NCBI GenBank assembly: GCA_024529925.1
Contig: JAFEUB010001476.1
Location: forward strand, 124,001 to 188,000
Origin: Ophthalmolycus amberensis
Taxonomy: Eukaryota > Chordata > Actinopteri > Perciformes > Zoarcidae
DNA: 64,000 nt
Reading direction: 5' to 3'
The position numbers were made by a program, and so were the translations under genes. Each line of letters begins with the position of its first letter. Position 1 is the first letter of the stretch. Below the pieces are notes generated by a model. That model searched no databases. It was not told the DNA's origin and was given only the letters and a program-made list of their open reading frames with translations. Below, piece by piece: positions 63,951 to 64,000 of the stretch.

Positions 63951-64000
63951 CTGTTGGTTGGAGAACAACACGACCAGAGTGCTTAATGATGCCTTAGTTG

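Overview
The window is vertebrate nuclear DNA, most likely from a percomorph teleost. It has short, well-spliced exons of two recognisable vertebrate genes on the minus strand, long AT-rich introns, many CA/GT, TA and GA microsatellites, and several dispersed repeats and DNA transposons (hAT, PIF/Harbinger) that I recognise from fish genomes. I see no bacterial, plasmid or CRISPR architecture. The species cannot be named from sequence alone.

Layout, in transcription order (right to left). (1) 63950-57277: the 3' part of fancd2 (Fanconi anaemia group D2). There are 23 contiguous coding exons with consistent GT-AG sites, running from roughly the middle of the protein to the stop codon, followed by a poly(A) signal at 57078-57083. 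The 5' half of the gene, including the expected monoubiquitination lysine, lies beyond the right edge. (2) 57076-54965: about 2.1 kb of intergenic DNA with the probable tex264 promoter. (3) 54964 to beyond position 1: tex264, the ER-anchored ER-phagy receptor. Only three coding exons (86 codons, 74 codons, and 57 codons plus one base) lie in about 54.6 kb, separated by introns of 12,100 and 41,867 bp. The exon or exons for the C-terminal tail with its LC3-binding region lie off the left edge.

Most of the window is therefore tex264 intron. It holds five hAT-type pieces: 19238-20840, 25601-27855 and 51098-51785, each with a perfect 8-bp target-site duplication, a 5' end at 53609, and a decayed piece at 34377-34620. 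It also holds a deleted PIF/Harbinger element with transposase remnants (3372-4784), two LINE 3' ends (about 37640-38045 and 41700-41935), several common percomorph repeats, and microsatellites. Homeobox-site-rich unique stretches could be conserved non-coding elements.

The two genes do not form one pathway: FANCD2 acts in interstrand-crosslink repair and TEX264 in ER-phagy. TEX264 also has a reported link to DNA-protein crosslink repair. The most notable observations are two independent +1 disruptions in otherwise intact fancd2 exons, an exon-like plus-strand ORF at 16065-16326 with good splice signals, a hAT element carrying a regular 15/28-bp minisatellite, and a hAT element with a tandemly duplicated head. 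I did not find a convincing new multi-gene system.
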